Shown here: positions 8,374 through 17,523 of the stretch, piece after piece
How positions within the stretch are numbered: position 1 is the first letter of the stretch
Layout: the number at the start of each line of letters is the position of its first letter
From: JBIKWM01 sp044356305
GTDB taxonomy: Bacteria > Bacteroidota > Bacteroidia > UBA10329
Assembly (NCBI GenBank): GCA_044356305.1
Contig: JBIKWM010000010.1
Location: forward strand, 1 to 64,000
Reading direction: 5' to 3'
DNA: 64,000 nucleotides
The notes under the pieces: model-generated
Database searches by the model: none
Told to the model about the DNA's origin: nothing
What the model saw: only the letters and a program-made list of their open reading frames with translations
Translations under genes and position numbers: made by a program

Positions 8374-9204
8374 TCAGAACCCCACTCCTACCCTGATACC
8401 CGGAAAGAGCATATTGGCAGCCTTCACACCGGTCTCGGTGCCGATGATCTGACCCACATTGTTGAGCAGGAGCACATCCTCCTCATATCGCACCATCTTG
8501 TAATTGAGGTTGAACAGAATGCTCACATGGTGCCCTTTGGCCCACAGTGGATGGAACTTGAGGCCCAACCCTACTCCGGCCATCGGTCCACCCAAAGGTC
8601 TGCGGCCGTATGCATCAGACTCAAATTGCCCATCCATCCCCTTGAAAGCCATGGTATAGCCCGCCTCGAAGGTGTAGTACGGGGTGAGGCGCCTTTGTTT
8701 CACATCGCCTGAATAGAAGAGGTACAGTGGCAGGTAGATGCCTTCGAGCGCATCGTCCTGCAGCCCATTGATCCGCCCGTTGAGGGGCGAGGAGAACACA
8801 CGGTCGAACCCGACTCCGATGCCCAGGTACCCGAACCTGCCGAACTTGTAACCATTCACAAATCGCACACCGCCCTGTTTGTTCTCAATCAGCACCTGAA
8901 GCACATTGAAATAACCCTTCTTACGTGCCACGAACCTGGTGGTGTCTCGCATACCACGGCCACAGGTGCCATTTGGCAGATCCTCCTTGGTAAGGCGTTC
9001 GATGTCGGCCAATTGAACTGCAATCACACTGCCACCAGCTATGCGGATCTTATAGCTCGTATTGGGCACTTCTTCTATGATGGTGCCCTTGTAGATGCTT
9101 CCGTTCTTGAGGTAAATCACGTCCTGCATGGCCTCTTGGGCCTGTGTCACGCTTGTGGACAGCAATGCCAACAGAAAGGCGGAAAAGATGACGAGGTGTC
9201 TCAT
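8374..9204 (-). CDS. Secreted outer-membrane-like hypothetical protein
   Basis: A 276-residue protein. The ATG at 9204 opens a signal peptide (MRHLVIFSAFLLALLSTSVTQAQ); an in-frame extension to 9276 has no leader-like sequence. Near residues 30-60 it carries DVIYLKNGSIYKGTIIEE...IERL, a small beta domain frequent at the N-terminus of Bacteroidota envelope proteins. The rest is glycine/aromatic-rich with alternating hydrophobicity and a terminal FPGIRVGVGF, consistent with an eight-stranded barrel. Function unknown. It converges with the M1 peptidase gene. Confidence 0.75.
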   Translation of the reverse strand: MRHLVIFSAFLLALLSTSVTQAQEAMQDVIYLKNGSIYKGTIIEEVPNTSYKIRIAGGSVIAVQLADIERLTKEDLPNGTCGRGMRDTTRFVARKKGYFNVLQVLIENKQGGVRFVNGYKFGRFGYLGIGVGFDRVFSSPLNGRINGLQDDALEGIYLPLYLFYSGDVKQRRLTPYYTFEAGYTMAFKGMDGQFESDAYGRRPLGGPMAGVGLGLKFHPLWAKGHHVSILFNLNYKMVRYEEDVLLLNNVGQIIGTETGVKAANMLFPGIRVGVGF

Positions 9205-9492
9205 GATGTTGTTCGTTTGTTGATTGATGATGAGAACTGAATGCTGAATGGCCAATCGGGTATTGCTGAATTGCAATAATGAGAATCGGTTCTGTCAAGC
9301 CCTTTTAGACTCCCTCAATACCGCCCGGTAAATGAAGCATCTCAGGCCCACTTTGTTCGCTGACCTGCGTCAATGCCTGTGTTTTGTTATTCGGGTCCTC
9401 AATCTCCGGATTCAATGATTCCGCCTTCCCCGATTCCCCAAAGGAAAAAATTAAGCAGAGCCTTAGGGTTGACCGTAGAGGTATCGATGCCC

Positions 9493-10803
9493 CTACTGCT
9501 TCAATCGTGGGTCGAGTGCATCGCGCAGGCCCTCGCCCAACAGGTTGTAGATGGTGACAGTGAGAAATATGGCCATACCGGGGAATATGACCAGCCACCA
9601 TGCATTGAAGTTCTCGCGGCCCGAACTGAGCAGCGAACCCCATGTGACCACATCGGGCGGAACACCGATGCCCAGAAACGAGAGGCTCGATTCGGTGAGG
9701 ATGCTTGATGCGATACCGAATGCAATGGCTACCAGTGCCGTGGCCATGCCGTTGGGCAGTGCGTGGCGGAAGATGATGCGCATCTCGCCATATCCCAGCG
9801 CCTGCCCGGCCTGTATATACTCGAGGTTGCGGATGCGAAGGAACTCGGCCCGGGCAAAGCGGGCGATTCCGGTCCAACGGGTAAGGCCGATGATGAGCAT
9901 CAGATTCAGGATGCTCGGCTTCGCAATGGCGGCTATGGACAGTATGAGCACGAATGTGGGTATTGACAACAGGATCTCGATTCCTCGTGACACATACGAA
10001 TCGACAGCTATGTTGACCTTACCGCTGAGTAACGGAATGCGGCCCATCCATCGGCCCAAGAAAAAAAACACACCTCCCACACACGTGGCAATGAGCAGAC
10101 TGAGAAGCAACTGCCCAGCCATGGCCCCGCCTGATGTGCCCAGTGCATCGCTGAGCAGGTGTGCCCGCACATGGAAACCATAGTAGTAGGCCAATACAAG
10201 ACCCATAACAAAGGTCCAGAAAGAACCCCGTGTGGTGCTGAGACGGTCGTCTCCGAAATAGCCTGCCAAACCGCCAAGTACAAGACCTATCACTGTGGCA
10301 ATGAGCATGCTGAGCACACCGATGGTGAGCGAGACGCGGCTGGCGTGTATGAGACCCGCAAGCACGTCCTCGCCCTTTTTATTGGTGCCCAGTAGATGTC
10401 TGAATCTGAAGGGCATAGGCACAATCTGGCCATCTACACCTTTGAAAAACTGCTCACCGCCCGGCTCGCGATAGTTGGAGTTGAGGATATCGGATCGGTT
10501 GGGCGCATACGGAACGGGAGCCCAGACCACCGCCTCGAGCCGCATCTGTTTCCACTTGGCGATATCGGTCTGTATGCGCTCGGGCCGGCCAGTGATGGGG
10601 TCCTTAAGCTCATAGGCATTTTTAAATGTGAATGCGGGAAACAGGTGCTCACCCTTGTAGAGGGCGTACAGCGGCTGATCATTGGCCAGAATAGGGGCCA
10701 AAAGCGCCACCACCGACAACACCAGCAAAACCCACAGGCTGAGGTAGGCCGGACGGTTCTGCTTGAACTGCCCCCATGCGTAGGCCCTGAAACTGAACTG
10801 CAT
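9493..10803 (-). CDS. oppC: Oligopeptide ABC transporter permease (OppC/DppC-like)
   Basis: Inner-membrane permease of a peptide/nickel-type ABC importer. It has the EAA-type cytoplasmic loop (EFLRIRNLEYIQAGQALGYG) and the C-terminal LTESSLSFLGIG segment typical of OppC/DppC. At 436 residues it is much longer than the usual ~300; the extra length is a soluble insertion after the first membrane helix (about residues 45-140, including RSDILNSNYREPGG) and an extra helical hairpin in the middle. The ATG at 10803 is preferred; a GTG at 10815 with AAGG upstream is an alternative. It lies 15 bases after oppB and ends the operon; no ATPase gene follows. Confidence 0.9.
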   Translation of the reverse strand: MQFSFRAYAWGQFKQNRPAYLSLWVLLVLSVVALLAPILANDQPLYALYKGEHLFPAFTFKNAYELKDPITGRPERIQTDIAKWKQMRLEAVVWAPVPYAPNRSDILNSNYREPGGEQFFKGVDGQIVPMPFRFRHLLGTNKKGEDVLAGLIHASRVSLTIGVLSMLIATVIGLVLGGLAGYFGDDRLSTTRGSFWTFVMGLVLAYYYGFHVRAHLLSDALGTSGGAMAGQLLLSLLIATCVGGVFFFLGRWMGRIPLLSGKVNIAVDSYVSRGIEILLSIPTFVLILSIAAIAKPSILNLMLIIGLTRWTGIARFARAEFLRIRNLEYIQAGQALGYGEMRIIFRHALPNGMATALVAIAFGIASSILTESSLSFLGIGVPPDVVTWGSLLSSGRENFNAWWLVIFPGMAIFLTVTIYNLLGEGLRDALDPRLKQ

Positions 10804-10818
10804 GTCTGTGGCCACGGT

Positions 10819-12315
10819 CTATCCTTTTGAGAATGAGATGCGCGGATCGACCACCGCATAGAGTATATCAGACACAAGATAGCCGATCAACGTGAGCACG
10901 CCTGTAAGGGTGAGCACTGTGATGACCATGGGGTAATTCTGATTTGCAATGGCATTGAACACCTCGCTGCCCATGCCGGGTATGGTGAATATCACCTCCA
11001 AGATGACCGACCCTCCAATGGCCACGGGAAAGATGTTGGAGAACACTGTGATGATGGGCAGCAGCCCGTTGCGCAGGGCATGCCGATAGATCACTGCGCT
11101 CTCGGCCAAGCCCTTGGCGCGGGCTGTGCGGATATAGTCATGGCCGATTATCTCTAACATGCTCACGCGCATGGTGCGAGACAGGAACGCGAACGAACCG
11201 TAGGTATAGGCAATCATGGGAATGACGAGATACGGCAGACGGGCGGTCCATGCCTCTATGAATCCCGTGTCGGGGCCAATGCCGGTGAGCGGTTCAACTC
11301 CCGAGGCCGGGAACCACGGCAGCACATCGGGGTTGGCAAAGGTCATGAGCAGCAAAGTGGCCACCCAGAAGCTTGGCAGCGAATACAGAACAAATAGGAC
11401 TATCGTGGTGGCACGGTCTGTAAATGTGCCCTTGCTCACAGCCGACCGTATGCCCAGCGGGATGCTGATCAGGTAACTAAGGATCACCGAAACCATGGTG
11501 AAGAAGAACGACCAGAAGAACTTGTCGGCTATCACCTCCTGAATGGGTTGTTTGGTGGTGTAGCTGGTGCCGAAATCGCCACGCACCAGCCCACGGCTGA
11601 ACTGAGCACCCTCGCCTGTGATCCAGTTGCCGTCACCGAACACCCAACGGTGGTACTGGTTGTTGCCGTTGAAGTGCAGCACAGGTACCATGTTTCGCCA
11701 CGCACCTCCGGCACTGGTCATGGCCGCATGGCGGGCCCTTACATCGGCAAGCAACGGGGCGAATCGCGCCATGAAGGGCAACTCGTAAATGTGACCCAGT
11801 GCGTTCAGCCTGCTTTCAATCACCTCCGCCTCGTAGGTGCTTTTTAGTGCCGATGTCTCGAAGAACGATACACTCACCTGTTCCAGGGCACGGTCGGGAA
11901 AATCAATGGGCAACAGGGCACTGTCAGGTTCAAAGTCGAGATGGGCATTGAAAAGAGTGGAGAGCGATGCGTGGTAAGCGCTCACCGATGGCCAGTCGCC
12001 ATATTGCCTGGTGAGGCGCTCCAATGCATCGCGTTCGGTGCGGTCGTACACACGGTAAAGGGTATCGCTCTGGGCCAGACTGCTCAGGCTGAAATAGAAC
12101 ACCGGCAGGTCGAGTCCCAACTTATGGCTCCAGTACTTGCGCTGCTCAATGCTGTTTATGCTCTGGCTGCTGACCTCGCCACCGCTCTGGGCGGCCACCA
12201 TCATACGTTCCACCGGGTCGCCCGGTGCATTCACCATTATCAGGTACCCCAGTAGCGTAATGGCCACCAAAGTGGGAAAGAAAACCAGTATACGTTTGGC
12301 TATGTACTTGAGCAT
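10819..12315 (-). CDS. oppB: Oligopeptide ABC transporter permease (OppB/DppB-like)
   Basis: The first permease of the Opp-like importer, 498 residues. The N-terminus MLKYIAKRILVFFPTLVAI and the C-terminal half (EAA loop RVSMLEIIGHDYIRTARAKG; GGSVILEVIFTIPGMG) are classical for OppB/DppB. Between helix 1 and the core there is an insertion of about 180 residues (roughly 35-215), predicted to be periplasmic, which explains the excess over the usual ~310. It is 18 bases downstream of the binding-protein gene and precedes oppC. The insertion may take part in docking the anchored binding protein; this is inference. Confidence 0.92.
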   Translation of the reverse strand: MLKYIAKRILVFFPTLVAITLLGYLIMVNAPGDPVERMMVAAQSGGEVSSQSINSIEQRKYWSHKLGLDLPVFYFSLSSLAQSDTLYRVYDRTERDALERLTRQYGDWPSVSAYHASLSTLFNAHLDFEPDSALLPIDFPDRALEQVSVSFFETSALKSTYEAEVIESRLNALGHIYELPFMARFAPLLADVRARHAAMTSAGGAWRNMVPVLHFNGNNQYHRWVFGDGNWITGEGAQFSRGLVRGDFGTSYTTKQPIQEVIADKFFWSFFFTMVSVILSYLISIPLGIRSAVSKGTFTDRATTIVLFVLYSLPSFWVATLLLMTFANPDVLPWFPASGVEPLTGIGPDTGFIEAWTARLPYLVIPMIAYTYGSFAFLSRTMRVSMLEIIGHDYIRTARAKGLAESAVIYRHALRNGLLPIITVFSNIFPVAIGGSVILEVIFTIPGMGSEVFNAIANQNYPMVITVLTLTGVLTLIGYLVSDILYAVVDPRISFSKG

Positions 12316-12333
12316 GATGGCAGTAGACGCCTA

Positions 12334-14214
12334 TCAATGATCAACCGACTCTTTCATGGAGCCGCTCAACAGCTTCAGGTTGTTGAGCAGCACTCCCGGC
12401 CGCTCAAAATACATGTCAGCATTGCCGAAGCGCTTGTGTATCACATTCCGCTGCACCGTGGCAAAAAGGAACACCATGGGCTGATAGTCATAGATCATCT
12501 GTTGTAACCGCCTCACCTGCACATGGCGTGACTCCTCGTCCATATTGTACTTGATGCTGTCAATGAGTGCATCGCTGGCCGCATTGCCGAATCCTACGTA
12601 GTTCGAGCCTTTCGATGCCCACGATTTGGTGTGCCATATCTGCGTGAAATCATCTGGAACCGATGAGCCTGCCCATGCCGATAGGGCGGCATCAAACTCG
12701 TGGCTGCGCATCTTGGTCTGATTCACATTCGGGTCGAGCGGAACGATGTTGCACACGATGCCCGCCTCGTAGATCTTCTCCGAGATCATGGAGGCCATAT
12801 CGCGCCAGGTGACCATGTTGGTCATATAGTTCAGGTTGAACTCAAACTGCACTTTCTTACCATCGATCATCTTATCCCTGATATTGTCACCGTCCGTGTC
12901 TTTCCAACCGGCCTCATCGAGCAGTTGCCTGGCCCCTTCGAGGTCGTAGGTCACAAGTTTCAGGTCGCTGTTGTATTCTTTTTTCAAGGGCGACACCGGA
13001 CTACAGATAGGCTGATTCTTCCCTCTGTTTATCACCATGTTGATCTCGTCAACAGGAACGAGCTTGGCTATGGCCCTACGTACGCGTACGTCATCGAAGA
13101 ATTTACGGCTCGTGACCCCATCGGGCCGGCAATTGAAACCCAGATAGCTGTAGTTATAGGTGTTGGTGAAACGGGAGTTGTAGTTGGCATTGAAATCCGC
13201 ATCGGCCTGGAGGTCAATGAGTCCCTGGGTGCTCAGGAAAGTTGATGCATCGAGCGCCTGTGCCTTGAATTCAAGCAGTTGCGAATTGCCATCGGTATTC
13301 ACCTTGAAAATGATCCGATCGGGCAACGATGTCTCGTAAGCCGTTGGCTGGGCAAGTTTTGTGGTCCAGTGGCCGGTCTTTCGCTCAAGGGTCAGGCTCT
13401 GGTTGGGTTTCCAGTCTACCACCCGGTAGGCACCCAATCCCACCAGGAACTCGGGCACACGGCTGTAGCGCGGGTTGTTGTACTCCGTGGCCCATGCGTT
13501 CAGCTCCTTGATGGCATCGGCCTTGAAATTCGGATCATCAAACTGCGCAAAAGTGAAATTGCGCAGTGTCTTGGTCTTATCCCAATAGGATTCCTGAAGA
13601 AGGGGGTAATCGCTTGTGAAAATGGCGTTCTGAATGTACTTGCGCTTCATCACCAGGGTGAACTTGCGCGGGTCGGCCGGGTCCTTGACGATATCGGCAA
13701 GGTTCTCCAGATAAGGTTTCCCGTGGGGATTGTTGGTGAGCGGGCACTTATTGGCCTTGAATGTGAAAATTATATCATCGACCGATAACTGCTCGCCATT
13801 ATCCCAAGTGGGTTCATCGCGCAGCACATAGGTGAACCGCATGCCATCGGCACTCATCTCGGCAGGCCCCTTCACCACACCTGGCCGCACACCCTTGAGC
13901 TCAATCAGATCGGCCCCCATGATGTACATCTGAGTGTACTGGTTTATGTGCGAGCGCAATGCCTGTGTGCCGTTTGACGGGTGGAGGTCGTCCGGTTCGC
14001 TGGTGATGTGGAACACAACGGTGTTTTCTTTTGACCACGAAGGCAGTATGGCCGTTGCATCGGGGTTGTGGATAAAAGTCTCTGTTGCGGCTGCGGCCAC
14101 CTGACCATCGGCCCCCTCACCCGTTTCGGTCCCGCCCCCACAAGAGGCTGTGCCGAGCACGATGCACATCAACGCCATGTGTGAGGCCTGTGCCATGCAA
14201 TCTGTCTTTTTCAT
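12334..14214 (-). CDS. oppA: Peptide ABC transporter substrate-binding lipoprotein (SBP family 5)
   Basis: A 626-residue extracellular solute-binding protein of family 5, anchored as a lipoprotein (lipobox LGTASC, followed by a Gly/Glu-rich linker). Family features include TSEPDDLHPS near the start of the mature domain, DGMRFTYVLRDEPTWDNG, the VRRAIAKLVPVDEI helix, and AGWKDTDGDNIRDK. It should deliver oligopeptides or related ligands to the two permeases encoded next. A TATATTTG box lies 41 bases upstream and probably drives the three-gene operon. Confidence 0.92.
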   Translation of the reverse strand: MKKTDCMAQASHMALMCIVLGTASCGGGTETGEGADGQVAAAATETFIHNPDATAILPSWSKENTVVFHITSEPDDLHPSNGTQALRSHINQYTQMYIMGADLIELKGVRPGVVKGPAEMSADGMRFTYVLRDEPTWDNGEQLSVDDIIFTFKANKCPLTNNPHGKPYLENLADIVKDPADPRKFTLVMKRKYIQNAIFTSDYPLLQESYWDKTKTLRNFTFAQFDDPNFKADAIKELNAWATEYNNPRYSRVPEFLVGLGAYRVVDWKPNQSLTLERKTGHWTTKLAQPTAYETSLPDRIIFKVNTDGNSQLLEFKAQALDASTFLSTQGLIDLQADADFNANYNSRFTNTYNYSYLGFNCRPDGVTSRKFFDDVRVRRAIAKLVPVDEINMVINRGKNQPICSPVSPLKKEYNSDLKLVTYDLEGARQLLDEAGWKDTDGDNIRDKMIDGKKVQFEFNLNYMTNMVTWRDMASMISEKIYEAGIVCNIVPLDPNVNQTKMRSHEFDAALSAWAGSSVPDDFTQIWHTKSWASKGSNYVGFGNAASDALIDSIKYNMDEESRHVQVRRLQQMIYDYQPMVFLFATVQRNVIHKRFGNADMYFERPGVLLNNLKLLSGSMKESVDH

Positions 14215-14255
14215 AATGGAACGCTTGAGTATGGGTAATTACTTACTAATGTGGG

Positions 14256-14263
14256 CAAATATA
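14256..14263 (-). promoter_or_regulatory. -7 box for the opp operon (TATATTTG)
   Basis: A perfect TAnnTTTG on the minus strand, 41 bases upstream of the oppA ATG, leaving a short leader of about 35-40 bases. Confidence 0.5.
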
Positions 14264-14307
14264 TGGGCCGTGGCTGCGCTGGGCCTTTGTCCGACTCAGA
14301 TAGCACC

Positions 14308-16779
14308 TCACATCGGATCGACATCGATACCGATCAGGCATTGTTTCAATTCGGGCAGCGTGCGCAGATGCCTCAGCGCATCGGCCACAAGCTGCTTGCG
14401 GGCAGCCAGTTCCGCAATCCCGATCTTGAGCAGGATGTTGCGCAGATAGAAGTTCCTGATCCTGCCCACGGGCGGCACCTCGGGGCCCAGCACCTGCATG
14501 CCGGGAAGCTGTTTCAGCCGTTCGGCAACGGTGCGGGCGGCCACATCCAATGCATCGCGCTCGCGGTGGCGCAAGGTTATCTGCACCAGACGCACAAAAG
14601 GCGGATAGTTAAAGGTCTTGCGCTGCACCAGTTCGTGCAGCATCAGGCCCGCGTGGTCATTCTGTTTCACCAGTTCAATAACAGGGTGCATCGGTTCAGC
14701 GGTCTGAATGAGCACCAGGCCCTGCTTGCCTCTGCGACCCGCGCGGCCACTTACCTGTGCCATAAGCTGATAGGCCCGCTCGAACGCCCTGAAATCAGGT
14801 TGGCGCAACAGCTGATCGGCACTCACCACCCCTACCAGACCCACATGACTGAAATCGAGGCCCTTGGTCACCATCTGTGTTCCAACGAGGATGTCAATCT
14901 GCTGCTGTTCAAATTCCTGTATGATGCGATGGTGGGCATGTTTGGAACGGGTGGTATCGAGGTCCATGCGCACCACACGGGCATTGGGGAATTGGATGTT
15001 CAGTTCCTCCTCCACCTGTTCTGTGCCTATTCCCAACGTCAGGAGCTTGGTGCTGCGGCAACTGGGGCACTCGCGCGGCATGGTGGCCGTGTATCCGCAG
15101 TAATGGCATCGCAGGTCGTGTGAGTATTTATGGTAGGTAAGGCTGATGTCGCAACGGGTGCACTGTGGCACATGGGCGCACTGCTCGCACTGAATGAAAC
15201 TGGAGAATCCCCTGCGGTTCTGGAAAAGGATCACCTGCTCGCGCTGGGCCAACGCCTGCCCGATGCTGTCGATCAGCGGCACACTGAGCGGGCCGCGCAT
15301 CCGTTTGGCCTTGCGCTCAGGGCGCAGGTCGATGGTGAGAATGTGCGGCAATTGTGCGCCTCCATAGCGTTGGGTCAAGGTGACCAGGCCGTACTTGCCC
15401 TGCCGGGCGTTGTGGGTGGTCTCTACGGCCGGTGTGGCCGACCCCAGCACCACCTTGGCACCCGCCATGCGGGCCAGAACAATGGCACTGTCGCGGGCAT
15501 TGTAGCGCGGAGCCGGGTCGTGCTGTTTGTAGCTGGTGTCGTGCTCCTCGTCCACTATTATCAGCTTGAGATCGGCAAAAGGGAGGAACATTGCCGACCG
15601 TGCGCCTAACAGCACCTTGAACGGCTCGTTGCTGTTCATGCGCTGCCACACCTCTACCCTTTCGGGGTCGGTCATGCGTGAGTGATATATGCCCACCTCG
15701 CGGCCAAAATGTTTCTGCAAACGCAGCACCACCTGGGCCGTAAGGGCTATCTCGGGCAGCATGTAGAGCGTCTGGCCGTTCTTCTCAAGGAGATTCTCTA
15801 TCAGCCTGATATAAATCTCTGTCTTGCCACTCGATGTGACCCCGTGAAGCAAGCAGACGTCTTTGTCCGAAAGGGCATCTTCTACCTGCCGCAGTGCCTC
15901 TGCCTGCACCTCATTAAGAACTATGCCCTCGGTGGCCCATGCATCGCGGGCAGTAAGGCGCGACACCTCGCGGTCCTCTTTCACCACAATGCCCTTTTCT
16001 ATCAATTGGCGCAATGCTGCGGCACCTGTAGGAATCTCACGCAGCAGCTCCTTTTGCGCCACCGGTTGTCCGTTCTCGGTACCCAACCGCGACAGATGCA
16101 ATAGCCGCATTAGAACGTCCAGTTGCCTGGGCGCCTTCTTCTCCATGCGGTCAAAGAGGGTGCGCAGCGCTTCGTCATCGGCCAGCAATTGGGGCGAGAC
16201 GGTCAGGTAGGTCTCGGAGCGTGGCCGGTATCTTTCTTCCACCTCTTCGGCATACATCAGGGCACTTTTGACAATAAGTGCCGACACCAGCCGCTGCACG
16301 CTCTGCAATTGCACCAGGGCCGCAATCTGCTCCAGTGTCATCTTACCTTCGGCCTGCACAGCCTCTACCACGGCCGCCTCGGTAAGGTCCATCTCAGTGA
16401 GGTCGCCATCAAAATCAGGATGGATGCACACCACCTGCTCGCTGCTCAGTTTCAGACCGGTGGGCAAGGCGGCCTGTAGCACCTCGCCTGCCGTGCACAT
16501 ATAGTAGTCGGACATCCAGGCCCAATGGCGCAGTTGCAGGGTGCTCACACTGGGGCGGGCATCCAGCACGTCAAGCAGGTACTTGGCCTGGTGGTCGGTG
16601 GGTGGTTGGGTATGCACTTCGGTGATCACACCTGTGTACACCTTGCGCTTGCCGAACTGCACCAGCACACGCACTCCCGGGGCCACCTCATGTGCCAGGT
16701 TTCGCGGCACGCGGTAGGTGAAGCGTCCAGGCACCGAGAGCGGCACTATCACATCCGTAAAAAGGGTCTCCTCGGCCAC
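14308..16779 (-). CDS. priA: Primosomal replication restart helicase
   Basis: PriA reloads the replicative helicase at stalled forks. The 823-residue protein has the N-terminal DNA-binding domain, Walker A GVTSSGKT (313-320), Walker B DEEH (410-413), and the two-zinc module inserted between helicase motifs with eight cysteines at 531, 534, 540, 543, 558, 561, 571 and 574. The start is a GTG at 16779; the only promoter-like box is five bases before it, which supports this codon. It is divergent from the tetR/RND operon. Confidence 0.96.
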   Translation of the reverse strand: MAEETLFTDVIVPLSVPGRFTYRVPRNLAHEVAPGVRVLVQFGKRKVYTGVITEVHTQPPTDHQAKYLLDVLDARPSVSTLQLRHWAWMSDYYMCTAGEVLQAALPTGLKLSSEQVVCIHPDFDGDLTEMDLTEAAVVEAVQAEGKMTLEQIAALVQLQSVQRLVSALIVKSALMYAEEVEERYRPRSETYLTVSPQLLADDEALRTLFDRMEKKAPRQLDVLMRLLHLSRLGTENGQPVAQKELLREIPTGAAALRQLIEKGIVVKEDREVSRLTARDAWATEGIVLNEVQAEALRQVEDALSDKDVCLLHGVTSSGKTEIYIRLIENLLEKNGQTLYMLPEIALTAQVVLRLQKHFGREVGIYHSRMTDPERVEVWQRMNSNEPFKVLLGARSAMFLPFADLKLIIVDEEHDTSYKQHDPAPRYNARDSAIVLARMAGAKVVLGSATPAVETTHNARQGKYGLVTLTQRYGGAQLPHILTIDLRPERKAKRMRGPLSVPLIDSIGQALAQREQVILFQNRRGFSSFIQCEQCAHVPQCTRCDISLTYHKYSHDLRCHYCGYTATMPRECPSCRSTKLLTLGIGTEQVEEELNIQFPNARVVRMDLDTTRSKHAHHRIIQEFEQQQIDILVGTQMVTKGLDFSHVGLVGVVSADQLLRQPDFRAFERAYQLMAQVSGRAGRRGKQGLVLIQTAEPMHPVIELVKQNDHAGLMLHELVQRKTFNYPPFVRLVQITLRHRERDALDVAARTVAERLKQLPGMQVLGPEVPPVGRIRNFYLRNILLKIGIAELAARKQLVADALRHLRTLPELKQCLIGIDVDPM

Positions 16780-16784
16780 GGGTG

Positions 16785-16792
16785 CAAAGTAG
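16785..16792 (-). promoter_or_regulatory. Possible -7 box for priA (CTACTTTG)
   Basis: Minus-strand sequence CTACTTTG matches the TTTG half of the consensus and lies five bases upstream of the GTG start, implying an almost leaderless message. Confidence 0.3.
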
Positions 16793-16872
16793 GTTGGCGT
16801 TGAAGTGACTCTAGAAATAAATTCATTGGAAACATTTTATTCAATAATCGTTTCCTGCTCAAAAAGTGTTTC

Positions 16873-16880
16873 TACATTTG
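16873..16880 (+). promoter_or_regulatory. -7 box for the tetR/RND operon (TACATTTG)
   Basis: A perfect TAnnTTTG nine bases before the ATG at 16890. The AT-rich stretch upstream (16801-16870) separates it from the divergent priA box and is the likely site for TetR-type self-control. Confidence 0.55.
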
Positions 16881-16889
16881 CCGCCCTCA

Positions 16890-17519
16890 ATGGAGACCAA
16901 GGCCGCCCAGTTATTCGAGCAGGTATCGGAACTGTTCTTCCGCTATGGGGTGCGCAGCCTCACTATGGACGACATAGCCCGACATCTTGGCATAAGCAAG
17001 AAGACCCTTTACCAGTTCGTGACCGATAAGGACGACCTGGTGCTTAAAGCGATGGGCCTGTACATGGAGAAGGACCATAGCATTGTGGAAGCCATACATG
17101 CCGAGGCCACCGATGCACTCGATGAGCTCTTCCGCCTCATTGCCTACATGAACATACGGATGCAGCAGATGAACCCTGCCATCCTGTACGACATTCAGAA
17201 ATACCATCCGCAAGCATTCCGCCTGTTCACTGACTACAAGCACCGTGTTATACGGCAGCATGTGGAGCGAAATCTGCGCGAGGGGCTGGCACAGGGACTA
17301 TATCGCGACAACCTGAACATTCCGATAGTGGCGCGGCTCTATGTGGCACGCATCGATGTGATCCTTGATCACGAGCAGTTCCCTCCGGTAGAGTTTGACC
17401 ACCGCACTGTTTTCATCGAGCACATGCGCTACCACATACGGGCCATAGCCAGCGAGCGGGGCATTGAGCTAATGAAAGAGCGATTGCAGCGAATGGACAG
17501 CAACAACAGCATCATCTGA
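16890..17519 (+). CDS. TetR/AcrR family transcriptional regulator
   Basis: A 209-residue regulator with the TetR DNA-binding domain: LFFRYGVRSLTMDDIARHLG and ISKKTLYQFVTDKDDL form the helix-turn-helix at about residues 24-50. The C-terminal ligand domain is not recognisable in detail. The ATG at 16890 follows a perfect TACATTTG box; an upstream in-frame ATG at 16866 lies before that box. The gene leads the efflux operon, with four bases to the tolC-like gene, so it very likely represses or tunes the pump in response to a substrate. Confidence 0.93.
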   Translation: METKAAQLFEQVSELFFRYGVRSLTMDDIARHLGISKKTLYQFVTDKDDLVLKAMGLYMEKDHSIVEAIHAEATDALDELFRLIAYMNIRMQQMNPAILYDIQKYHPQAFRLFTDYKHRVIRQHVERNLREGLAQGLYRDNLNIPIVARLYVARIDVILDHEQFPPVEFDHRTVFIEHMRYHIRAIASERGIELMKERLQRMDSNNSII

Positions 17520-17523
17520 ACGA

